Assembly: GCF_004217285.1 (NCBI RefSeq) | Contig: NZ_SHKS01000009.1 | Location: 124,001 to 188,000, forward strand | DNA length: 64,000 nt | Origin: Streptomyces sp. BK239 | GTDB taxonomy: Bacteria > Actinomycetota > Actinomycetes > Streptomycetales > Streptomycetaceae | Direction: 5' to 3' | Made by a program: the position numbers and the translations under genes | Notes under the pieces: model-generated | Told to the model about the DNA's origin: nothing | The model's input: only the letters and a program-made list of their open reading frames with translations | Databases searched by the model: none | Part shown: positions 32,230 through 39,977 of the stretch, one piece after another | Numbering within the stretch: the stretch's first letter is position 1 | Layout: every line of letters begins with the position of its first letter

Positions 32230-33992
32230 CGCGCCCCCTCGGCCGCGGCGACCCGCCCCGCGGCCACGTCACGCTTGCGTGAGCCCGTCCAGGGGCCCGC
32301 GAGGCGGGCCTCGGCCGGGACGGCGAAGGGCCGGGGCTCACCGGGGCCGTCGAAGGCGGGACGGTGCACGGGGGTGCGGGAGACGGTCTCCAGGTAGATG
32401 TCGTGGAACGCCGTGACGTTCTGCTCGACGGTGAACAGTTCGAGGGCTCGTGCGCGGGCGGCCGCGCCCAGGCGCGCACGGCGCTCGGGATCGCGCAGCA
32501 GCGCGACACAGGCGTCGGCGAGCGCTCTCGGATTGCGCGGCGGCACGACCAGTCCCGTGCCGCCGATGACCTCGACCACCGCGCCGACGTCCGTCGACAC
32601 GGTCGCCCGCCCGCAGAACATCGACTCGACCAGGCCGGCCGGGAAGCCCTCGACGACGCTGGAGAGAACGACGACGGCGCCCGCCGCGTACGCCTCGGCG
32701 AGGCCGGGCGCACCCGGGTGGCCGAGGTCCTCGAAGGACACCGGGTTGTCGCCGACGCAGTGCGGTCCCGCCGCCTCGTCGGGGAAGAGCTGCGCGGCCA
32801 GCGCACGGCAGTGGCCGAGATACGCCCGGCCCTCCGGCCCGCTCGGCGTGCCGATGATCCGCAGTCGCGTCCCGGGCTCCTCCCGGCGCACCTCGGCGAA
32901 CGCGTGCAGCAGGGAGACCAGGTCCTTCGCCGGCTCCACGCGGCCGATCCAGACGAGGGTGCGCGGGTCGGCGGTGTCAGGGGAGTCGCCCACCTCGGCG
33001 AAGGGCGCGGCGTCCCTGCCGGGGTGGACGGTGCGCAGCTTGGCCCGGTCGGCGCCGCATCGCTCCTGCCAGCGCCGGGCGTGCGCGTTGCCGGCCGTGA
33101 GACAGGCGGCCCGGCGGTACACCTCGGCGGCGAGCCGCCCGTGGAAGGCGGTGACGAGCGCCCGCACGGCGGGGGACGCCTCCCCCGAGGCGAGTACGTC
33201 ACCTCCCGCGTCGGTGCCGCCCTCCCCTGACGCCTCCACCGCTCCGAAGTTCAGGTAGTGCGACCGCAGCCGCACTCCGTACTCCGTGACCACCAGGGGC
33301 ACCCCGAAGAAGTGCCACGCCAGCAGTCCCACCAGGGCGGCCGCTCCTCCGGAGGTCGCGTGGCACAGGTCGACCGCGCCGAGGCCGCCCCCGCCACGGC
33401 CCCCATGGTGCCCACGGCCCCCATGACCCCGTTCACCACGTCCTCCGCCCCCCTCCTCCTCGTACCAGCCGAGGGAAAGGGGCCGCAGGAGGCGTTCCAC
33501 ATGCGCCGCCACCGCGAGCAGTTCGGGCACACGCGCCTCGCGGGCCGTGCGCGTCGCGCCCGGGGCGCGGCAGGCGCGCTCCAGGGCGCGCAGCGCGTCC
33601 TCCGAGCGGAGTGCGCGCACCAGTGAGCCCTCGTCGCGGGCCAGCTCGGCGAGCCCGTACAGCGCGCTGCCGAAACGGTCCGCCTGAACGTCCGGGGCGC
33701 TTGCCCCGGAGATCCCGGCCGCCAGTTCGCCGTAGCACTCGGTGAACCGCCGGCGCGCGCGGCGGCCGTACGCGACCCCGTCGTCCTCGGCCGTCCACAG
33801 CCGGGCCGTGCGCACGCTGCGGACCTGCGGGGGCAGTTCGACCCGGCCGGCGGTGTCCTGTCGTTCGCTGCGGCTGAGTGCGAAGAGGGCGAACTCGTGC
33901 TGTCCGAGCCCCCGTACGAGCCGGTCGCACCAGGGTCCGGTGTCACCGCCCACATACGGATAGCCACCCTCCGTAAGCAGTCCGATCCGCAC
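32226..33992 (-). CDS. PelF-like GT4 glycosyltransferase (DUF3492)
   Basis: 588 aa. The N-terminus MRIGLLTEGGYPYVGGDTGP matches the DUF3492/PelF entry motif. The C-terminal GT-B half has VWIGRVEPAKDLVSLLHAF, LRIIGTPSGPEGRAYL and the E-x7-E donor motif EGFPAGLVESMFCGRA, then STDVGAVVEVIGGTGLVVPP. Between the halves is a Gly/His-rich insert near residues 195-210. PelF uses UDP-GalNAc/GlcNAc to build Pel polysaccharide in the cytoplasm; the donor here is unknown. The GTG at 33992 places the conserved motif at residue 1. It is first in a four-gene coupled operon. Confidence 0.85.
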   Translation of the reverse strand: MRIGLLTEGGYPYVGGDTGPWCDRLVRGLGQHEFALFALSRSERQDTAGRVELPPQVRSVRTARLWTAEDDGVAYGRRARRRFTECYGELAAGISGASAPDVQADRFGSALYGLAELARDEGSLVRALRSEDALRALERACRAPGATRTAREARVPELLAVAAHVERLLRPLSLGWYEEEGGGGRGERGHGGRGHHGGRGGGGLGAVDLCHATSGGAAALVGLLAWHFFGVPLVVTEYGVRLRSHYLNFGAVEASGEGGTDAGGDVLASGEASPAVRALVTAFHGRLAAEVYRRAACLTAGNAHARRWQERCGADRAKLRTVHPGRDAAPFAEVGDSPDTADPRTLVWIGRVEPAKDLVSLLHAFAEVRREEPGTRLRIIGTPSGPEGRAYLGHCRALAAQLFPDEAAGPHCVGDNPVSFEDLGHPGAPGLAEAYAAGAVVVLSSVVEGFPAGLVESMFCGRATVSTDVGAVVEVIGGTGLVVPPRNPRALADACVALLRDPERRARLGAAARARALELFTVEQNVTAFHDIYLETVSRTPVHRPAFDGPGEPRPFAVPAEARLAGPWTGSRKRDVAAGRVAAAEGAR

Positions 33993-34165
33993 GTGTGCAC
34001 CCCCGATCTCCCGTTCGGGAGCCGCCGTTGGTCGGCGGCTCGCAGCGGGACGAAGGTATGCGGACGAGGGCGTGGCGCGACGGACGGTTGTCCGTCGCAC
34101 CACCAAAAGGGGTGAACGCTCGTAACTTTCCCGCGCGGCACGCGTTGTGCCCCGCTAGGGAGGAC

Positions 34166-35551
34166 CTACTGCGTGGGGTACGGCCACGGGTTGGGCAGGC
34201 AGCGGATCCCGTCGTGCTCCAGGAACTTGGTCTGCTGCTGCATGACCGGCGCGAGGTCGCCGTTCTTGTCGCAGGTCACATGGCTGTAGCCGAGCCGGTG
34301 GCCGACCTCGTGGTTGATGAGCATCTGCCGGTAGGCGTACATCTGGTCGCCGTAGGTCTGCGAGCCCTGCGCCCACCGGTAGGCGTTGATCATCACGCGT
34401 TCGGTGGAGGCCGAGTCGCAGGAGACGTTGTCGATGGTGGTGTCCAGACCGGACTTCGCGCACCATTCGGCGGTGGTTCCGGGGCTGGCGAGGGTGATGA
34501 CGAAGTCGGGCTCGCCGGAGTGGATGCGTTCGAAGGTGCGTGCGCCGTCGTGCGCCCAGCTGCGCTGGTCGTTCAGCGTCTTCTGCACGGCCTGCGCGAA
34601 GAGCGCCGCGTCGAGGCCGAGTCCCTGTTCGACGTCCACGCGGTAGGTGTACTTGCGCCCCTTGCCGGGCGCCTTCTCGATGCCGGGCACTGAGTCGAAC
34701 CTGCCCGAGCCGGTGAGTTCTGCGCCGAGGGGGTACTTCCGGTCCATCTGCTGCGCGTACGTCAGCGGGGCCGCCTCGGGGAGCGCGGCGGAGGGGCCCG
34801 GACGGCCGCCGCCCCGGCCGGTGGAGTCCCGGGTGTCGCGCGCGGCCTGGCCGGCGGCGGTCTGCGACCGGGCGGAGTCCTCGTCGCGCGCGTCGGTGAC
34901 CTGTCCGGCGACCACGATCGCCAGCGCGGTGGTGACGGCGGCGGCCGCGATGCCGGTGAAGGCCCGCCCCTTGCCTCCCCTGCCGGACGAGGGCGCGCCG
35001 GAGGGCGGCACGTCGTCCTCGCCCCTGTCGGCCGAACGGGGTTCCGGGTCCCGTTCGGTGACGGAGGCGTACGGGTCGCCGCTCGTGTGCGAGGAGACGG
35101 CGCCGGACAGGGGCCTGCGGCGGGCGAAGACGTCGTCCTCCTCAAATGCGTCGAGGTAGTCCTGCCGGGGGCCGCCCGGGGACGCCGGTCGCTGACGGGG
35201 GATCAGCGGCCCGGCACCCTGCGCCGGACGTCCCGTCAACTCACCCCATGCTCCCCCGGCTTCCCGCTGCTCGGGGTGACCGCCACGAGCCACCCGGGGG
35301 AAACCGTGCGCGGGAGTGCCTTCGGGCAGCCTGGGCGAGCCGTGGGCTGGGGATCTGTCAGAAAGCGGGGGAAAGCCGTGGGCTGGGGTCCCGCCGTTTG
35401 GCCGGCCCGCCGCTTCTTGATCGCGGCTGCCCCGCGCGTCCGCCTTCGAAACCCCTCCGCGCGCCCCTGCGGAGGCGCTCCCTTCGGCGCTGGTGGTCGT
35501 ACCTCGCGGCGCGCTGCTCTGCGCCGGCCCCCGTCGACTGTGCCGTCCCAC
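34166..35551 (-). CDS. DUF3152 putative zinc metalloprotease, membrane-anchored
   Basis: 461 aa. The N-terminus MGRHSRRGPAQSS is typical of the family. A long charged, Pro/Gly-rich cytoplasmic region includes repeats of PAHGFP/PAHGSP. One membrane helix follows (FTGIAAAAVTTALAIVVAGQ). The extracellular domain has INHEVGHRLGYSHVTC, an HExxH zinc motif with a third His, and conserved cysteines. The GTG at 35551 sits directly after GAGGGGGGAC. It is 8 bp downstream of the alpha/beta hydrolase gene, so they are cotranscribed. M. tuberculosis Rv3207c is the recalled counterpart. Confidence 0.85.
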   Translation of the reverse strand: MGRHSRRGPAQSSAPRGTTTSAEGSASAGARGGVSKADARGSRDQEAAGRPNGGTPAHGFPPLSDRSPAHGSPRLPEGTPAHGFPRVARGGHPEQREAGGAWGELTGRPAQGAGPLIPRQRPASPGGPRQDYLDAFEEDDVFARRRPLSGAVSSHTSGDPYASVTERDPEPRSADRGEDDVPPSGAPSSGRGGKGRAFTGIAAAAVTTALAIVVAGQVTDARDEDSARSQTAAGQAARDTRDSTGRGGGRPGPSAALPEAAPLTYAQQMDRKYPLGAELTGSGRFDSVPGIEKAPGKGRKYTYRVDVEQGLGLDAALFAQAVQKTLNDQRSWAHDGARTFERIHSGEPDFVITLASPGTTAEWCAKSGLDTTIDNVSCDSASTERVMINAYRWAQGSQTYGDQMYAYRQMLINHEVGHRLGYSHVTCDKNGDLAPVMQQQTKFLEHDGIRCLPNPWPYPTQ

Positions 35552-35559
35552 GTCCCCCC

Positions 35560-36579
35560 TCAGCTCCCCGCGTCCACGGACCCGGCGCGCTCGGCGGCCG
35601 GAGCGGCCCCGCTTCCCGCGTCCGGGGCACGGGTCTCCGCCAGCAGTTCCCGGAACGCCGTGGCGACCGTCTCCGGGTATTCCATCATCGCCACGTGTCC
35701 GGCGTCCGGCAGGGTGAGCAGCCGAGAGTCGCGGAAGGCGCGTGCGGACCGCTGCGCCATGCGGAAGCCGACGAGCTGGTCGCGGCCGCCGTAGACGAGG
35801 AGGGTGGGGGCGAGGACGCGTTCGGCCTGGCGCCACAGTCCGTGCTGGCCGCCCAGGGTGTAGGCGTTGACCAGCCCGCGCGCGGAGCGGGTCATGGCGT
35901 CCCAGAAGTACGGCAGCCGCAGCCGCCGTTCCATCTCCTCCACCGCGTGCTGGAAGGACTCCGGCGCGACCCGCCCGGGGTCGCCGTAGCAGAGGGCGGT
36001 GACGCCGCGGACGCGCTGTTCGGCCGTCCACTCACGGGTGAACCTGCTGAACAGCGCGGCCACTCCGGGGACGCCGAGCAGTCCCGTGGGCACCGCGGTG
36101 CGCTGTATGCGCAGCTCCGGCAGTGCGGGCGAGACGAGGGTGAGGGTGCGCACGAGGTCGGGTCGTACGGCGGCGACGCGCGTGGACACCGCGCCGCCGA
36201 GCGAGTTGCCGAGGAGGTGCACGGGTCCGCGGGCGGAGGCGTCCAGGTAGCGGATGACGGCACGCGCGTGTGCGGTGACGGAGTAGTCGCCGTCGTCCGG
36301 GGGCGGGGAGTCGCCGAAGCCGGGCAGGTCGACGGCCTCGCTGTCGACGACGCCGTCGAGCAGGGCCATCAGCGCGGACCAGTTCTGCGAGGAGCCGCCG
36401 AGACCGTGCACGTAGAGCGCCGGTTCCAGCCCTTCGCGCGCGGGCGGCCTGGAACGGATCTTCAGCGTGACGCCCGGCAGTCCGACCGACCGCAGCCGCT
36501 CGCCCTCGGCGACCCTGACGGACACCGCCTTCGGCAGCACACTGGCGGGCGGCACTGAGGGCAGCTCGGTCGAAGACAT
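35560..36579 (-). CDS. Alpha/beta hydrolase
   Basis: 339 aa. Typical fold motifs are LYVHGLGGSSQNWSAL (oxyanion HG), AVDLPGFGDSPPP, nucleophile LLGNSLGGAVS, acid in LLVYGGRDQLVG and His in LPDAGHVAMMEYPE. No signal peptide is seen, so it should be cytoplasmic. The Ala-rich C-terminal tail ends GSVDAGS. The substrate cannot be predicted. It leads the DUF3152 gene by 8 bp and is divergent from the small acidic protein gene across a 198-bp promoter region. Confidence 0.85.
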   Translation of the reverse strand: MSSTELPSVPPASVLPKAVSVRVAEGERLRSVGLPGVTLKIRSRPPAREGLEPALYVHGLGGSSQNWSALMALLDGVVDSEAVDLPGFGDSPPPDDGDYSVTAHARAVIRYLDASARGPVHLLGNSLGGAVSTRVAAVRPDLVRTLTLVSPALPELRIQRTAVPTGLLGVPGVAALFSRFTREWTAEQRVRGVTALCYGDPGRVAPESFQHAVEEMERRLRLPYFWDAMTRSARGLVNAYTLGGQHGLWRQAERVLAPTLLVYGGRDQLVGFRMAQRSARAFRDSRLLTLPDAGHVAMMEYPETVATAFRELLAETRAPDAGSGAAPAAERAGSVDAGS

Positions 36580-36777
36580 GCCGCAATGTTACGAGACGAT
36601 CACGCCGTGACTTGTGTGTTCGCCGTCACAGCGGACAGGTCGGGGACCGCGCAGATGGCGGCGCGATTCCCGGGCACATCGCATAGCGTCCGAAAAGGGT
36701 GTCTCCTAGGCTCGTAGAGAGGGCACCCGCGTGTGGCCCCTGCATTCTCAGGGACGTTCGTAGGAAGGGAGCCCGCC

Positions 36778-36996
36778 ATGACCGTCGACCCCACCGACCC
36801 CGAGACGTTCGTGAACGACGACGAGGTCTCGGAGGTCGACGTCGAGGCGCCGGAGAACGACGCCGCGGAACAGCACGCGGACGTCACGCCGCGCCGCGAC
36901 GACCCCCTGGAGGGCGTCGACCCCGCCCGGGCGAACGAGGCCGACCTCGTCGAACAGGCCCGCGTCGTCTCGCTCGACGAGGACGACTACCGCTGA
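36778..36996 (+). CDS. Small acidic conserved protein (72 aa)
   Basis: Begins MTVDPTDPETFVNDDEVSEV and ends ARVVSLDEDDYR. About one third of residues are Asp or Glu, with no hydrophobic core or membrane segment, so it is probably intrinsically disordered. GGAAGGGAG lies 6 bases before the ATG. No function is known to me; the strong ribosome site and isolated promoter suggest appreciable expression. Confidence 0.75.
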   Translation: MTVDPTDPETFVNDDEVSEVDVEAPENDAAEQHADVTPRRDDPLEGVDPARANEADLVEQARVVSLDEDDYR

Positions 36997-37198
36997 CGCG
37001 CACGCCAGGGACTCACGGCGGCGCAGGCCGAGACGGAGGCGCAGTCTGCCCACTGCATACCGGTAGCAAACGTTCTGTACTGCTTTTACCATCGTCCGGT
37101 CCGTGAAATTCTGCGCTCGCACCGCGCGCGTCACGGTTACCGAAAAGTACGATGGCCGGGCGGCGGCACACCGCATGAGGACGACTTTGGGAGGCGGC

Positions 37199-37840
37199 GT
37201 GACAGCCATCGAGCAAACTGAGGCGGCGCGCCCGCGAGGCACGCGCTTGCCGCGCCGTGCCCGACGGAACCAGCTGCTGGGCGCCGCCCAGGAGGTGTTC
37301 GTCGCGCAGGGCTATCACGCTGCCGCGATGGACGACATCGCCGAGCGCGCCGGCGTCAGCAAGCCGGTGCTCTACCAGCACTTTCCGGGCAAGCTCGACC
37401 TCTATCTGGCGCTGCTGGACCAGCACTGCGAATCGCTCATCCAGGCGGTCCGGGGCGCGCTCGCCTCGACGAGCGACAACAAGCAGCGCGTGCGCGCCAC
37501 GATGGACGCTTACTTCGCGTACGTGGAGGACGACGGCGGCGCGTTCCGGCTGGTCTTCGAGTCGGACCTGACGAACGAGACGGCGGTGCGCGAGCGCGTC
37601 GACAAGGTGACGAACGAGTGCGCCGAGGCGATCTGCGACGTGATCGCCGAGGACACCGGCCTCTCGCGCGCGGAGTCGATGCTGCTGGCCTCGGGACTGG
37701 GCGGCCTCGCCCAGGTCGTGGCCCGCTCCTGGCTGCACAGCGACCGCAGCGTCCCGCGCGACCAGGCGGTGCAGTTGCTGGCCTCGCTGGCCTGGCGGGG
37801 CATCGCCGGATTCCCGCTGCACGGCACCGAGCAGCACTGA
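37199..37840 (+). CDS. TetR-family regulator
   Basis: 213 aa. The N-terminal HTH reads RRNQLLGAAQEVFVAQGYHA, then MDDIAERAGVSKPVLYQHFP and KLDLYLALLD. The C-terminal ligand domain includes FRLVFESDLTNE and LLASGLGGLAQVVARSWL. The GTG at 37199 has GGGAGG 5 bases upstream; the longer open frame lacks TetR features. It corresponds in position to Rv3208, next to a DUF3107 gene as here (recalled). The ligand and regulon are unknown. Confidence 0.9.
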   Translation: MTAIEQTEAARPRGTRLPRRARRNQLLGAAQEVFVAQGYHAAAMDDIAERAGVSKPVLYQHFPGKLDLYLALLDQHCESLIQAVRGALASTSDNKQRVRATMDAYFAYVEDDGGAFRLVFESDLTNETAVRERVDKVTNECAEAICDVIAEDTGLSRAESMLLASGLGGLAQVVARSWLHSDRSVPRDQAVQLLASLAWRGIAGFPLHGTEQH

Positions 37841-37997
37841 GCGCGCACGCCCGCGTGCGGACCGTCGGCTCTTTGTTCCCGTCCGCTGTTCGCTCCTGGC
37901 GTGGACGGCCGCGGCGTACCCGTCCCCTCACCGGGCTAATGTGTGCAGCGTACGGCGCGGACGCCCGCGCACCACTGACCGTCGGAGGGACATAGCC

Positions 37998-38225
37998 GTG
38001 GAGGTCAAGATCGGCGTGCAGCACGCGCCCCGCGAGATCGTTCTGGAGAGCGGTCAGAGCGCCGAGGAGGTCGAGCGCCTCGTCTCCGAGGCGCTGGCGG
38101 GGAAGTCGCAGCTGCTCAGCCTCGTGGACGAGAAGGGCCGCAAGGTCCTGGTCCCGGCCGACCGCCTGGCCTACGTCGAGCTGGGCGAGCCCGCCCCGCG
38201 CAAGGTGGGCTTCGGCACCCTGTAG
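37998..38225 (+). CDS. DUF3107 protein
   Basis: 75 aa beginning MEVKIGVQHAPREIVLESGQ and ending PRKVGFGTL, the full DUF3107 length. It is a small alpha/beta cytoplasmic protein of unknown function, restricted to actinobacteria and found beside TetR and DEAD-box genes. GGAGGGA lies about 8 bases upstream of the GTG. A strong terminator follows. Confidence 0.9.
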   Translation: MEVKIGVQHAPREIVLESGQSAEEVERLVSEALAGKSQLLSLVDEKGRKVLVPADRLAYVELGEPAPRKVGFGTL

Positions 38226-38237
38226 GCGGCGCGTGAC

Positions 38238-38280
38238 GAGGGGCCCGGCAGCCGATTCCGATTCGGCTGCCGGGCCCCTC
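38238..38280 (+). terminator. Strong terminator after DUF3107
   Basis: A 17-bp perfect stem GAGGGGCCCGGCAGCCG/CGGCTGCCGGGCCCCTC with a 9-base loop, starting about 13 bp after the DUF3107 stop. Confidence 0.85.
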
Positions 38281-38462
38281 GCCGTGCACCGCGGCCGGTC
38301 CCACCTACGTGGGCGACGGCCGCCGGGCTCTCGCCGTCGGCGGCGGCGGAATTCTCCACGGATGGAGCACGACTTCCCCACAGGGGAGGATTGCCTTTCG
38401 CAGGTCACGGGTAAGACGGGCTACGACCTCGATGCACAGCCCGCCGTCTGGGAGGGACCCGC

Positions 38463-38732
38463 ATGATCTTGGAAGCGCTCGGCTCCGCTGTGCTCGGTCT
38501 CGTGCTCGCGTGGGCGGCGTTCCACCGCCTGTCCCACCGACTGCCCGCGCCCACCATGGTGTTCGCGACGGGCGTCGCCGGAGCCCTGTTCGGCGACTTC
38601 GTCGCCCACAGCGCGCTCGGCCCGGGCAACGAGCTGCTGAGCCTGCTCGGAGCGGCGGTCGTCTCCGCCGCCTCGCTGTCCCTGCTCCTGCGCCCCACGG
38701 GCCGCGGCCTGCGGCGATCAGCCACAGCCTGA
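38463..38732 (+). CDS. Small integral membrane protein
   Basis: 89 aa with about three hydrophobic segments: MILEALGSAVLGLVLAWAAF, TMVFATGVAGALFGDFVAH and LLSLLGAAVVSAASLSLLL, ending in a basic tail GRGLRRSATA. The topology is reminiscent of GlsB/YeaQ-type stress membrane proteins, but the match is weak. GGGAGGGA lies 6 bases before the ATG. Function unknown. Confidence 0.75.
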   Translation: MILEALGSAVLGLVLAWAAFHRLSHRLPAPTMVFATGVAGALFGDFVAHSALGPGNELLSLLGAAVVSAASLSLLLRPTGRGLRRSATA

Positions 38733-38766
38733 GGCGCACCGAGGGAGCGCGGGAACCGCGCGACCA

Positions 38767-38787
38767 GCCGGCCCCGCACGGGCCGGC
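38767..38787. terminator. Hairpin between convergent genes
   Basis: 8-bp stem GCCGGCCC/GGGCCGGC with a 5-base loop, between the small membrane protein gene and the convergent ferritin-like gene. Confidence 0.5.
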
Positions 38788-38829
38788 AGCCGAAGCGGTC
38801 TCCCCGGCCCCCACGGCGCCCGACGGCAT

Positions 38830-39564
38830 CTACGCGGCGAGTCCCAGAGCCGCCATCCGCTTGGTGTGGGCCTCGGTGATGCGGGAGAACATCCGGCCGA
38901 CCTCGGCGAGGTCGAAGCCGTCCGCGACGCCGCCGACCAGCATCGTCGACAGCGCGTCGCGGTCCGCGACCACCCGCTGCGACTGCGACAGCGCCTCGCC
39001 CATCAGCCGCCGCGCCCACAGCGCGAGCCGTCCGCCCACGCGCGGGTCGGCGTCGATCGCCGCGCGCACCCGGTCGACGGCGAAGCCCGCGTGGCCGGTG
39101 TCGTCGAGGACGGCGAGCACCAGGGCGCGCGTGTCGGCGTCCAGACGCACGGCGACCTCGCGGTAGAAGTCGCTGGCGATCGAGTCGCCCACGTACGCCT
39201 TGACCAGACCCTCCAGCCAGTCGGAGGGGGCCGTCTGCCGGTGGAAGCCGTCGAGCGCGGCGACGAACGGCTCCATCGCGCGCGTGGGCTCCTCACCGAT
39301 CTCCGTGAGCCGGCCGCGCAGCCGCTCGAAGTGGTGGAACTCGGCGGACGCCATCTTCGCCAGCTCCGCCTTGTCCTCCAGGGTGGGCGCCAGTTTGGCG
39401 TCCTCGGCGAGCCGTTCGAACGCCGCCAGCTCGCCGTACGCGAGCGCACCGAGCAGGTCCACGACCGCGGCCCGGTACTGGGGGTCGGCGGCGGCCGTCG
39501 CCCAGTCCTGGGCGGCGATGCCGGTGGCGGCGTTCTCGTTGTCGGGCTTGTCAGAGGTCGTCAT
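38830..39564 (-). CDS. Ferritin-like fold protein (MiaE-related)
   Basis: 244 aa, all helical. Two iron-ligand-like repeats are present: LAYGELAAFERLAEDA with SAEFHHFERL, and LVKAYVGDSIASDFYREVA with DDTGHAGF. These fit a diiron four-helix bundle as in ferritin-like_2/MiaE proteins. Whether it binds iron or hydroxylates a substrate is untested. The start MTTSDKPDNENAATG at 39564 fits homologues; the upstream extension has no ribosome site. M. tuberculosis Rv3210c sits between DUF3107 and the DEAD-box helicase in the same way (recalled). Confidence 0.82.
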   Translation of the reverse strand: MTTSDKPDNENAATGIAAQDWATAAADPQYRAAVVDLLGALAYGELAAFERLAEDAKLAPTLEDKAELAKMASAEFHHFERLRGRLTEIGEEPTRAMEPFVAALDGFHRQTAPSDWLEGLVKAYVGDSIASDFYREVAVRLDADTRALVLAVLDDTGHAGFAVDRVRAAIDADPRVGGRLALWARRLMGEALSQSQRVVADRDALSTMLVGGVADGFDLAEVGRMFSRITEAHTKRMAALGLAA

Positions 39565-39977
39565 GAAGCGCACAATAACCCGCTCGCCGCACGGGGGAAG
39601 GCCCTGGTCGACGTGTGCGGCGACGAAGCGCGCGGGACCCTGCCCGTCGGTGTGACAACCACAACGTGACCGAATCGGCCATCGCATGTGCGCGGATCCA
39701 AGGTATGGTGGTAATGCGCCTGCCGAGTATTCGACGGGCCGCATGTATGAGGATGCCCGGTCGGTGGCCCGATCGGCTCCGACCCGACAGCCCACCCTGA
39801 CCGTACGGCTCTGCGCGTACGACGATCGGCGGGACACCCTCAGCGGTACGAACGCTGGAGCGTCGGATGAGGTCCCGTGTGCTGACGGCTCGCCCGTGAG
39901 AGGCGGCCGCGTCCCCGGCACGGTCCGACACGACCCCCGCGCTCGCCTCGCACCGCGCACACAGAAGAGGCAGCACC
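39565..39977. promoter_or_regulatory. 413-bp divergent intergenic region upstream of the DEAD-box helicase
   Basis: No coding frame with typical codon use was found. It separates the ferritin-like gene (minus) from the helicase gene (plus). The least GC-rich part is about 39650-39740, and GGTATGGTGGTAAT near 39705 could hold a -10 box for the helicase, leaving an unusually long 5' leader of about 260 nt. Exact promoters cannot be fixed by eye. Confidence 0.35.

Noticed and set aside
33359..33480. Gly/His-rich imperfect repeat in the PelF-like gene as a metal-binding module
   Set aside because: It looks like a low-complexity interdomain linker (GHGGRGHHGGRGGGG); no evidence for a metal site.
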